Shown here: positions 1-6,229 of the stretch, piece by piece
Layout: each line of letters begins with the position of its first letter
Position numbering within the stretch: position 1 is the first letter of the stretch
Assembly (NCBI GenBank): GCA_905204385.1
Contig: CAJKZL010000190.1
Coordinates: 1 to 6,424, forward strand
From: an uncultured Odoribacter sp.
Lineage (GTDB): Bacteria; Bacteroidota; Bacteroidia; Bacteroidales; Marinifilaceae
Direction of reading: 5' to 3'
DNA: 6,424 nt
Position numbers and translations under genes: made by a program
The notes under the pieces: generated by a model
Seen by the model: the letters and a program-made list of their open reading frames with translations, nothing else
Told to the model about the DNA's origin: nothing
Databases searched by the model: none

Positions 1-1296
1 AAATACACTCCTAATCCACGCCGGCTCAGGGACTGGATTTCCGTGCCGAAGTCCAACGGATACGAGTCGTTGCAAACCACCGTACTGGGTCCGCGAAACC
101 GCTGGGTGGAAGTACAGATCCGCACCGAACGCATGGACGAAATTGCAGAAAAAGGGTTTGCAGCCCACTGGAAATACAAAGGCGGATCGTCCGACAGCAT
201 TATAGAAAACTGGCTGAACGAATTAAGGGAAATTCTCGAAAGCAATGAGAAGAATGCAATAAACCTGCTGGACGATATGAAAATCAATCTTCAGGACAAA
301 GAGGTGCATGTATTTACTCCCAAGGGCGATTTGATTACGTTGCAGGCAGGTGCCAGCTTGCTGGATTTTGCCTATGCCATCCATTCGAACATCGGGAATA
401 AATGCGTAGGAGGCATTGTAAATAATAAAAACGAAACCCTGAAGTATGTGCTGAAAAACGGAGACCAGATCTCGGTGATCACTTCCGGTAATCAGCAACC
501 TAAAGCCGATTGGCTGAATTTTACCGTTACCTCGAAAGCCCGGAATAAAATCCGCCAATACCTGAATGAGGAGATAAACCACCAGGCAGACATCGGCAAA
601 GAAACCTTGATGCGACGCTTGAAAAACTGGAAAATCGAGTTTAACGACGAAGTGATCCGGAAACTCATGACGCACTATAAATACAAATTTGCACTCGATT
701 TGTATCACGGCATTGCCATCGGAAAGCACGACCCTTCGGAAATCAAGGAAATCCTGACCCAAACCGAAGAAAAACCGGCTCCGGTGCCCCCGGTCCACGA
801 CATCCGGGTGGTGAAACCTAAAAAACTGGAAGAGGACGTTTTATTGATCGATAAAAATGTCGATAATGTAGAATATAAATTTGCCCGATGCTGTAATCCG
901 GTGTATGGGGACGACATCATCGGCTTTGTATCGATCGGCGAAGGGATCAAGGTCCACAGTCGTCAATGCAAAAATGCCCTGGAACTAATGCGCCGTTATC
1001 CCTATCGGATAGTCAAAACGCAATGGACCAACGATGGAGCCAACTCTTATCAAACCATACTGACGTTGACAGGGAAAGACGATGCCGGGATCATCACCAA
1101 GATCACCGAGCTGGTGGGCAAAGATCCTCACGCCACGTTACGGGCCATCGCCATCAATTCGGCCGAAGGGATTTTCGACGGGAGCATCACCGTGCTGATC
1201 GACAATACGGAACATCTCTCCCAATTGATATCCCGCCTGAAACGTGTCCCCGGCATTCTGAAAGTGAACCGCCACGATTCGATGATGGACAATTAA
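1..1296 (+). CDS. relA/spoT: RelA/SpoT-family (p)ppGpp synthetase/hydrolase, C-terminal part (5' end outside window)
   Basis: This is a cytoplasmic stringent-response enzyme that makes, and in bifunctional members also hydrolyses, (p)ppGpp. The frame is open from base 1 and the first residues (YTPNPRRLRDWISVPKSNGY) are already inside the synthetase domain, so the GTG at 43 is an internal valine and not a start. About 431 residues are visible. In order: the end of the synthetase domain with the NGYESL motif and the VEVQIRT strand carrying the catalytic Glu (to about base 180); a TGS domain (about 301-486); a helical linker (about 500-750); a conserved-cysteine/zinc-finger domain with Cys-Cys at 889-894, His at 955-957 and Cys at 967-969; and an ACT domain (about 1050-1290). 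The stop is TAA. The His of the usual SLHT motif is Gln here (73-75). The hydrolase domain is not visible, so RelA-like and SpoT-like cannot be separated. Confidence 0.95.
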   Translation, partial: KYTPNPRRLRDWISVPKSNGYESLQTTVLGPRNRWVEVQIRTERMDEIAEKGFAAHWKYKGGSSDSIIENWLNELREILESNEKNAINLLDDMKINLQDKEVHVFTPKGDLITLQAGASLLDFAYAIHSNIGNKCVGGIVNNKNETLKYVLKNGDQISVITSGNQQPKADWLNFTVTSKARNKIRQYLNEEINHQADIGKETLMRRLKNWKIEFNDEVIRKLMTHYKYKFALDLYHGIAIGKHDPSEIKEILTQTEEKPAPVPPVHDIRVVKPKKLEEDVLLIDKNVDNVEYKFARCCNPVYGDDIIGFVSIGEGIKVHSRQCKNALELMRRYPYRIVKTQWTNDGANSYQTILTLTGKDDAGIITKITELVGKDPHATLRAIAINSAEGIFDGSITVLIDNTEHLSQLISRLKRVPGILKVNRHDSMMDN

Positions 1297-1315
1297 AAAA
1301 TTCAGCACGTTCAGC

Positions 1316-1368
1316 AAGCCGCTCCGGCTCCTCTGCCGTCGAGGCATAAGAGCCGGAAGCGGCTTTTT
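1316..1368 (+). terminator. Intrinsic terminator of the rel gene
   Basis: The left arm AAGCCGCTCCGGCTC (1316-1330) pairs with GAGCCGGAAGCGGCTT (1350-1365) as a GC-rich 15-bp stem with one bulged A at 1357. The interior can fold further (TGCC 1334-1337 with GGCA 1343-1346). The stem runs into a T tract at 1364-1368. It begins 20 bases after the rel TAA stop, so it should end that transcript and isolate the peptidase gene downstream. Confidence 0.88.
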
Positions 1369-1423
1369 CGTCGTCACGGCTTTCTGAATTTATCATCGGG
1401 ACAGGCTTTAACGTGTTGTTAAC

Positions 1424-1453
1424 TTTCTTTCTGAATCAAAAACAATATATTCG
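1424..1453 (+). promoter_or_regulatory. Possible Bacteroidetes-type promoter for the S9 peptidase gene
   Basis: TATATTCG at 1446-1453 matches the Bacteroidetes -7 consensus TAnnTTTG at all but one fixed position. TTTC at 1424-1427 is a weak -33 candidate with an 18-base gap. This would place the transcript start near 1460 and give a leader of about 45 bases. The bases before the ATG at 1507 are AT-rich (TTAAAAATATATTGAA) with no Shine-Dalgarno, as is usual in this phylum. The match is by eye and imperfect. Confidence 0.4.
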
Positions 1454-1506
1454 CAGCAAACGTTAAAAAGCTGCAAACTCTCTTTAATCATTAAAAATAT
1501 ATTGAA

Positions 1507-2679
1507 ATGAAGCAATTTTTATTCCTCTTCATGCTGAGTGCTTTTTTTTCATTAAAAGCTCAGGATGTCAAAGAATGGCTGACCTTATCCCCCATCCCGG
1601 TGGATAAACCGGCCTTAAGCGAAGTGAAGAATGTAAAGGACCAGACGTTTACCGATGCGATGCTGACCGAATATGCCGGTTTGAATATCTGGAATCTGGT
1701 GCCAGACGCCGATCCGGGCGAAAATGAATTTCACGCATTGAAATGGACTCTCGCCCGAATGGATGGAGATACGGTAGTGGCCGCCAAAGAAAAAAAACTC
1801 AGCCTTCAATATTATGCAGCTTATTTTACCAATCCGGAATGGCTGAGCGGTTCTTTCGGATTCCGGATCACCGGCAATGCCGAAATCTTTATCGACGGAG
1901 TAAAAAAGGCCACCGTCAACAGCAACCTTCCCACCACCAAAGTGGTTCATGGGGAATGGCTTCCGGGCAAGCACACCCTTATCGTTAAAATGCTTAGCGA
2001 GGGAGGAAAAGTGCTGTATGGAAACTTCAAAGCCGATAAGGAGTTCGCCGATGCGGTAACCTCTTTCTCGGTATCACCGAAAAGGGGAAAAACGATTTAT
2101 GACATTTTAAACGGCAAAAATGTTTATCAGTTGCAGGTATCTCCCTCTGGCCGCTACAGTCTGGTGGGAATCAGCAGCACCGCAAACGGTAAAACCATAT
2201 ACAATACCTATGTTTACCGGATTGCCGATAAAGAAATCGTCTATACGTTTTATGGAGCCAATGTCGGAAGCCTGCAATGGATACCGGGAAAAGACCAGCT
2301 ATCTTTCCTACAGAAGGAAGGCGACGGACAAACTTTATATGCCTACGACCTGGAAAAACGGCAACAAACCCGTCTTATCCGGGAAGACCGGCAAATCAAA
2401 GGCTACACCTGGTCACCCGACCGCAGTTACCTGATCTACTACGACAACGAAAGCTATGCCGACCCCAAATGGGAATTGCGCAAACTTGCCGGCATACAGG
2501 ATCGTCAAGCCTATTTCCGCAATCGGGCTTATCTGTGCAAATACGATTTCGCCACCGGATTGCACTCCCGTATCACCTGGGGCAATCTCTCGACTTCACT
2601 TATGGACATCAGCCCGGACGGACAAAAATTATTGTTCTCGACTTCACGCCCGGCTTATACCGAATATCCTTTCAACTAG
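1507..2679 (+). CDS. N-terminal fragment of the S9 peptidase under the standard code
   Basis: If TAG terminates, the product is 390 residues: the signal peptide, the extra N-terminal beta-sandwich (a G/I/V-rich stretch around residues 113-172 resembling carbohydrate-binding or PA14-like folds by pattern only), and roughly the first half of the propeller, ending in EYPFN. It would contain no hydrolase domain and none of the catalytic residues, and an incomplete propeller is unlikely to fold stably. The start ATG at 1507 is supported by the immediately following lysine and hydrophobic signal sequence. Confidence 0.7.
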   Translation: MKQFLFLFMLSAFFSLKAQDVKEWLTLSPIPVDKPALSEVKNVKDQTFTDAMLTEYAGLNIWNLVPDADPGENEFHALKWTLARMDGDTVVAAKEKKLSLQYYAAYFTNPEWLSGSFGFRITGNAEIFIDGVKKATVNSNLPTTKVVHGEWLPGKHTLIVKMLSEGGKVLYGNFKADKEFADAVTSFSVSPKRGKTIYDILNGKNVYQLQVSPSGRYSLVGISSTANGKTIYNTYVYRIADKEIVYTFYGANVGSLQWIPGKDQLSFLQKEGDGQTLYAYDLEKRQQTRLIREDRQIKGYTWSPDRSYLIYYDNESYADPKWELRKLAGIQDRQAYFRNRAYLCKYDFATGLHSRITWGNLSTSLMDISPDGQKLLFSTSRPAYTEYPFN

Positions 2680-4035
2680 CAGGACATTTACCTGATGGAT
2701 GTGGCCACTCAAAAAATCGATACCTTATGGAAAGACAGACTCTACAGCATCCAATGTACTTTTTCGCCTGACGGGAAGAAACTACTGGTTCAGGGCGGTC
2801 CGTCGGCTTTCGGGAAACAAGGCGAAAACATAGGAAAGCATCGGGTTGCCAATCAATATGACGTACAACTTTACATTTATGACCTGAAGACCCGGCAAGC
2901 CGACGCCATCACCCGTAATTTCGATCCGTCCGTCGAGAGTGCCTACTGGCATAAAAACGGGAAGATTTATATCAAAGCGACCGAAGCGGATTTCGTACGG
3001 CTTTATCGTTATGCCGACGGCCGATTCACCCGGATTGACTGTCCCGGAGACCTGATTCTCCAAACCAGCTATGCGCAGGATGCAGAAGAAATGATGTACA
3101 CCGCCTCCAATACCGACTATCCTCCCCGCATTTACACCCTGAATTTAAATAGCCTGCAGGCAGAGTTGTGGGAAAACCCGGCTCAGGAACAATACCGGAA
3201 TATTGTATTCGGCGAAATGAAGGACTGGGATTACCAATACAAAAAAGGAAGCCTGATCGACGGCCGGTATTATTTACCTGCCGACTTCGACCCGCAGAAA
3301 AAATATCCGCTGATCGTATATTATTATGGAGGAACTACTCCGGTGGCCCGCAGCTTCGGCGGACGATGGCCGTTCAATCTATATACCGCCAACGGCTATG
3401 TGGTATATGTCCTACAACCTTCCGGAGCGATCGGATATGGACAGGAATTTTCGGCCCGGCATCAGAATAACTGGGGGAAAATTACCGCCGACGAGATCAT
3501 TGCTTCAGTGAAGGCGTTCACCAAAGCCCATTCTTTTATCGATCCTGCCCGCATCGGCTGCATGGGAGCTTCTTACGGAGGATTTACCACCGAATACCTG
3601 ACGACGCAAACCGATATTTTTGCCTGTGCGATCTCGCATGCAGGCATATCGTCCATCGCCGGATACTGGGGTGAAGGCTATTGGGGTTACGGATACAGCA
3701 CCAACGCTTCGGCCCATGCCTATCCCTGGAATCGCCGGGATATTTACGTAGATCAAAGTCCCCTGTTCAATGCCGACAAAGTGAAAGTGCCGATCCTTTT
3801 AATTCACGGAACCAAGGATGTCAATGTGCCCACCGGACAAAGCATTCAATTTTACACGGCCCTGAAGCTGTTGGGCAAGGATGCCGAACTGGTATTTCTC
3901 AAGGATGCCGACCATGCTGTGGTGGACTACAATCAAAGGATATTGTGGAACAACACTATACTGGCTTATTTTGCCAAATACCTGAAAAATCAGCCGGCCT
4001 GGTGGGAACATCTCTACAAGGATTTAAACCTTTAG
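1507..4035 (+). CDS. Secreted S9-family (prolyl oligopeptidase/DPP-like) serine peptidase, interrupted by in-frame TAG at codon 391
   Basis: Read through the TAG at 2677-2679, this is an 842-residue peptidase, a normal size for large Bacteroidetes S9 enzymes. It should cleave short peptides, probably at the N-terminal side, in the periplasm or envelope. Residues 1-18 are a signal peptide (MKQFLFLFMLSAFFSLKA, probable cut before Gln19). Residues ~100-176 look like a small beta-sandwich. A beta-propeller with repeated SPDG/SPSG blade motifs covers ~195-585, and an alpha/beta hydrolase ~585-842. The triad is Ser689 in GASYGG (3571-3573), Asp771 in HGTKDVNVP (3817-3819) and His803 in KDADH (3913-3915). 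The GASYGGF motif is closer to S9C than to classical DPP-IV (GWSYGG). Both sides of the TAG are in the same frame. Whether full-length protein is made is unknown: suppression, pseudogene and sequence error all remain possible. The exact substrate is not predictable. Confidence 0.85.
2677..2679 (+). other. In-frame amber codon inside the S9 peptidase gene
   Basis: The context is AAC TAG CAG, between residues EYPFN and QDIYLMDV. The upstream and downstream segments are in one frame with no insertion or deletion. The downstream residues complete a propeller strand (YLMDVATQKIDTLW) typical of the family. Candidate ancestral codons one substitution away include AAG, CAG, GAG, TTG, TCG, TGG, TAC and TAT. 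The codon is surface-like and does not fall on a catalytic residue. Confidence 0.9.
2695..4035 (+). CDS. C-terminal fragment of the S9 peptidase (propeller remainder plus catalytic domain)
   Basis: The first ATG after the amber codon is at 2695, only 15 bases downstream, so reinitiation could in principle yield 446 residues: the rest of the beta-propeller and the whole alpha/beta hydrolase with Ser, Asp and His present. Such a product would have no signal peptide, so it would stay in the cytoplasm, apart from the N-terminal half that is exported. It ends in AWWEHLYKDLNL at TAG 4033-4035, close to where family members normally end. The same-frame continuity and the mid-propeller start argue that this is not an independent gene. 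Confidence 0.7.
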   Translation: MDVATQKIDTLWKDRLYSIQCTFSPDGKKLLVQGGPSAFGKQGENIGKHRVANQYDVQLYIYDLKTRQADAITRNFDPSVESAYWHKNGKIYIKATEADFVRLYRYADGRFTRIDCPGDLILQTSYAQDAEEMMYTASNTDYPPRIYTLNLNSLQAELWENPAQEQYRNIVFGEMKDWDYQYKKGSLIDGRYYLPADFDPQKKYPLIVYYYGGTTPVARSFGGRWPFNLYTANGYVVYVLQPSGAIGYGQEFSARHQNNWGKITADEIIASVKAFTKAHSFIDPARIGCMGASYGGFTTEYLTTQTDIFACAISHAGISSIAGYWGEGYWGYGYSTNASAHAYPWNRRDIYVDQSPLFNADKVKVPILLIHGTKDVNVPTGQSIQFYTALKLLGKDAELVFLKDADHAVVDYNQRILWNNTILAYFAKYLKNQPAWWEHLYKDLNL

Positions 4036-4049
4036 GACGTCAGGACGTA
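4034..4049 (+). repeat. Two tandem 8-base units (AGGACGTC/AGGACGTA)
   Basis: AGGACGTC at 4034-4041 is followed directly by AGGACGTA at 4042-4049, and then by CAGGA. The first unit overlaps the TAG stop of the peptidase gene. No hairpin or T tract follows, so this is not a recognisable terminator. It may be a chance duplication or a fragment of a dispersed repeat. Confidence 0.4.
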
Positions 4050-4105
4050 CAGGAAAGAAAAGAGCGAAAAATCAAGAAGGAAGAATAAAATCCAAGGGTT
4101 ATTTA

Positions 4106-4113
4106 TACCTTTG
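4106..4113 (+). promoter_or_regulatory. Bacteroidetes -7 promoter box for tkt
   Basis: TACCTTTG is an exact match to the TAnnTTTG consensus used by the primary sigma factor of Bacteroidetes. The predicted transcript start is about base 4120, giving a short leader of about 22 bases that is almost entirely A/T (TTAAAATAAAATCAATAAAAAT) before the ATG at 4142. No TTTG-like -33 element is present at the usual 17-23 base spacing. It lies 70 bases after the peptidase stop, so tkt probably has its own transcript. Confidence 0.7.
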
Positions 4114-4141
4114 CAGAAATTAAAATAAAATCAATAAAAAT

Positions 4142-5068
4142 ATGAATATCACAGACAGAGCAGCGGACAATATCCGGATTCTGGCGGCCTCGATGGTGGA
4201 GAAAGCCAAATCGGGCCACCCGGGGGGTGCGATGGGCGGAGCAGATTATATCAATGTACTATATTCGGAATTTATGAACTTTGATCCGGATGACGGAACA
4301 TGGCCCAACCGGGACCGTTTTTTCCTGGACCCGGGTCATATGTCGCCGATGCTCTATGCCACTCTTAGCCTGATCGGAAAATACAGCATGGAGGACCTGA
4401 AAAACTTCCGGCAATGGGGCAGCATCACCCCGGGCCATCCGGAAAAGGATTTCAAACACGGCATCGAGAACACCTCCGGGCCTTTAGGACAAGGTCATAC
4501 GATGGCAGTAGGAGCCGCTATCGCCGAACGTTTTCTGGTAGCCCGGTTCGGCGAATGGATGGCACACAAAACCTATGCTTTCATTTCCGACGGCGGTATC
4601 CAGGAAGAGATCTCCCAGGGAGCGGGGCGCATAGCCGGCACCTTAGGATTATCGAATCTGATCATGTTTTACGATGCCAACAATGTCCAGCTTTCCACCA
4701 AAGTGGACGAGGTTACCCATGAGAATACGGCCATGAAATATGAGGCTTGGGGATGGAACGTCATCACCATAGACGGAAACGATGCTTCCGAAATCCGCAA
4801 GGCCCTGACAGCGGCTCATGCAGAAAGCGAACGCCCTACACTGATCATAGGCCATACGCTGATGGGCAAAGGCGCATTGGGAGCCGACAATGAAGACTTC
4901 TCCAACAAAGTTTCTACTCACGGACAACCTTTAAGCGCTGCCGGAGCTTCCATTGAAAAAACGATTGAAAATCTGGGAGGTGATCCGGAGCATCCGTTCA
5001 CGATCTTTCCGGAGGTAAAAGCCTTGTATGATGGGGTGATCGATGAAAAAAGAGCTTATGTAAAATAG
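4142..5068 (+). CDS. tkt: Transketolase N-terminal (TPP-diphosphate-binding, PP) fragment
   Basis: If TAG terminates, this gives a 308-residue protein containing the complete PP domain, from MNITDRAADNIRILAASM to the helix ending in KRAYVK. All cofactor-diphosphate and metal ligands recognisable in the family (the DGG...N region, His26, His66, His119, His260) are present. The size and boundary are close to those of the N-terminal subunit in organisms with naturally split transketolases (about 270-300 residues). It would be inactive alone because the catalytic Glu and the aminopyrimidine-binding domain are on the other half. Confidence 0.75.
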   Translation: MNITDRAADNIRILAASMVEKAKSGHPGGAMGGADYINVLYSEFMNFDPDDGTWPNRDRFFLDPGHMSPMLYATLSLIGKYSMEDLKNFRQWGSITPGHPEKDFKHGIENTSGPLGQGHTMAVGAAIAERFLVARFGEWMAHKTYAFISDGGIQEEISQGAGRIAGTLGLSNLIMFYDANNVQLSTKVDEVTHENTAMKYEAWGWNVITIDGNDASEIRKALTAAHAESERPTLIIGHTLMGKGALGADNEDFSNKVSTHGQPLSAAGASIEKTIENLGGDPEHPFTIFPEVKALYDGVIDEKRAYVK

Positions 5069-6172
5069 AAAAAGGAAGAACAGGCAGCCTGGGAAAAAGC
5101 CAATCCGGAACTGGCAGCCAAATATCATAAATACATGTCGGGAGAGGTACCTGAGATCGACTATGCCGCTATCGGCCACAAAGCGAATATCGCCACCCGC
5201 GCCGCTTCGGCAGATGTATTGGTAGAACTGGCCAAACAGGTGGACAATATGATCGTCAGCTCGGCCGACCTTTCTAATTCGGACAAAACGGACGGTTTCA
5301 TCAAAGGAGGCGCACGCAATCTGGTAAAAGGAGATTTCAGCGGCAAATTCTTCCAGGCGGGTGTAGCAGAGTTGACGATGGCCGCCATTTGCAATGGAAT
5401 CGCCCTCCATGGCGGAATACATGTGGCTTGCGGAACTTTCTTCGTCTTTTCCGATTATATGAAACCTGCTTTCCGGCTTTCGGCCCTTATGGAAGTTCCC
5501 GTCAAATATATCTGGACTCATGATGCTTTCCGTGTCGGCGAGGACGGTCCTACCCACCAACCGATAGAACACGAAGCCCAACTGCGGTTGCTGGAGAAAA
5601 TGAAAAACCATTCCGGAAACATGAGTTTGCTGGCTCTGCGTCCTGCCGATGCCGCCGAAACCAGCGTGGCCTGGAAAATGGCCATGGAGAACGTCAAAAC
5701 TCCCACCGCCTTGGTATTGTCGCGCCAGAATATCAACGACATTCCTGCAGAACACCGCTACGAAGAAGCCCTCAAAGCAACGAAAGGCGCCTATGTAGCC
5801 CTGAAGAACAGCGAAAATCCCGATGTTGTACTGATCGCATCAGGCTCGGAAGTTTCCACCCTTGTCGAAGCCGCTGAATTGCTGAAAGAAAGAAAAGGAA
5901 TTACTTCCCAGGTGGTTTCGGCCATCTCCGAAGGACTGTTCCGTCAGCAGAGCGCTGCTTATCAGGCAGAAATTCTGCCGGAAGGTAAGCCCCGCTTCGG
6001 CTTGACAGCGGGCCTATCGGTGACACTGGAAGGCTTGGTGGGCCAGAACGGCAAAATACACGGCGTGGACCATTTCGGCTATTCGGCACCCGCCAAAGTG
6101 CTGGATGAAAAATTCGGTTTTACCGGAGAATTCGTATATCACGAGATTTGCGAAATGCTGGGAAAAGCATAA
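4142..6172 (+). CDS. tkt: Transketolase, full length, interrupted by in-frame TAG at codon 309
   Basis: Transketolase is the cytoplasmic, thiamine-diphosphate- and divalent-metal-dependent enzyme of the non-oxidative pentose phosphate pathway. It moves two-carbon ketol units between sugar phosphates. Read through the TAG at 5066-5068, it is 676 residues, the normal length for a single-chain enzyme (E. coli TktA is 663). Visible motifs are SGHPGG (residues 24-29), GPLGQGH (113-119), the metal/diphosphate motif from D150-G-G through YDANN (177-181), His260 in STHG, the catalytic Glu410 in GVAELTM, and GEDGPTH with His472. These sit almost exactly at the E. coli positions (His261, Glu411, His473). 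The stop is TAA. Nothing is missing except the identity of residue 309, which lies in the variable linker between the PP and Pyr domains. Full-length synthesis requires amber readthrough or a sequence error. Confidence 0.9.
5066..5068 (+). other. In-frame amber codon inside tkt, at the interdomain linker
   Basis: The context is AAA TAG AAA AAG, between residues KRAYVK and KKEEQAAWEKANPEL. The codons after it continue the charged linker helix that precedes the Pyr domain in Bacteroidetes transketolases, in the same frame. A single substitution from AAG, GAG or CAG would fit this Lys/Glu/Gln-rich helix. The next in-frame ATG is 66 bases downstream at 5135. Confidence 0.92.
5135..6172 (+). CDS. 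tkt: Transketolase C-terminal (Pyr plus C-terminal domain) fragment
   Basis: The first ATG after the amber codon is at 5135 and would give 345 residues. These are the pyrimidine-binding domain, with ATRAASADVL at about 20-29, catalytic Glu79 in AGVAELT and GEDGPTH at 135-141, followed by the transketolase C-terminal domain from about residue 225 (DVVLIASGSEV onward). The bases before this ATG (AAATATCATAAATAC) are A/T-rich, the kind of context Bacteroidetes ribosomes accept, so separate initiation is conceivable. The length resembles the C-terminal subunit of two-gene transketolases. Linker residues 310-331 would be lost in that case. Confidence 0.75.
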   Translation: MSGEVPEIDYAAIGHKANIATRAASADVLVELAKQVDNMIVSSADLSNSDKTDGFIKGGARNLVKGDFSGKFFQAGVAELTMAAICNGIALHGGIHVACGTFFVFSDYMKPAFRLSALMEVPVKYIWTHDAFRVGEDGPTHQPIEHEAQLRLLEKMKNHSGNMSLLALRPADAAETSVAWKMAMENVKTPTALVLSRQNINDIPAEHRYEEALKATKGAYVALKNSENPDVVLIASGSEVSTLVEAAELLKERKGITSQVVSAISEGLFRQQSAAYQAEILPEGKPRFGLTAGLSVTLEGLVGQNGKIHGVDHFGYSAPAKVLDEKFGFTGEFVYHEICEMLGKA

Positions 6173-6186
6173 CTTCCCGATCTGAG

Positions 6187-6229
6187 ATTTATGATTTGCG
6201 GTGATACAGAATCACCGTAAATCATAAAT
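6187..6229 (+). terminator. Long hairpin between convergent genes, probable tkt terminator
   Basis: ATTTATGATTTGCGGTGAT (6187-6205) and ATCACCGTAAATCATAAAT (6211-6229) form a 19-bp stem with a 5-base loop (ACAGA). In the plus-strand RNA every position pairs, one of them as G-U (6198/6218). In the minus-strand RNA that position becomes a C-A mismatch, so the structure favours the tkt transcript. It begins 14 bases after the tkt TAA and contains the TGA stop (6222-6224) of the minus-strand gene. There is no long T tract after either arm, so termination may be inefficient or the element may have another role, such as 3'-end stabilisation. Confidence 0.65.

Noticed and set aside
43..45. GTG as the start codon of the rel gene
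   Set aside because: Family-typical synthetase residues precede it in frame from base 1, so it is an internal Val of the ISVPKSNGY segment.
223..798. Minus-strand open frame of 191 codons opposite the rel gene
   Set aside because: It is antisense to the TGS domain and linker of Rel. The translation is low in family-like features and no start context supports it.
1453..1474. GCAGC/GCTGC inverted repeat ahead of the peptidase gene as an operator
   Set aside because: The arms are 5 bp with a 12-base spacer, there is no further symmetry, and it overlaps the presumed promoter/start region. It is too weak to call.
2677..2679. Programmed frameshifting as the way past the peptidase stop
   Set aside because: The upstream and downstream coding segments are in the same frame, so a frameshift would not restore the downstream product. 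The same holds for the TAG at 5066-5068.
4036..4105. Terminator for the peptidase gene between its stop and the tkt promoter
   Set aside because: No stem of useful length and no T tract were found, so partial readthrough transcription into tkt is possible.
5081..5091. Small hairpin (CAGG CAG CCTG) 12 bases after the tkt amber codon, as a recoding element like those for Sec or Pyl
   Set aside because: The stem is only 4 bp with a 3-base loop, and no comparable structure follows the peptidase TAG. It is most likely coincidence in Gln-Ala-Ala codons.
4931..5755. Long minus-strand open frame of 274 codons opposite tkt
   Set aside because: It lies fully antisense to the conserved transketolase motifs, its protein has no recognisable family pattern, and it is explained by codon bias in the opposite strand.
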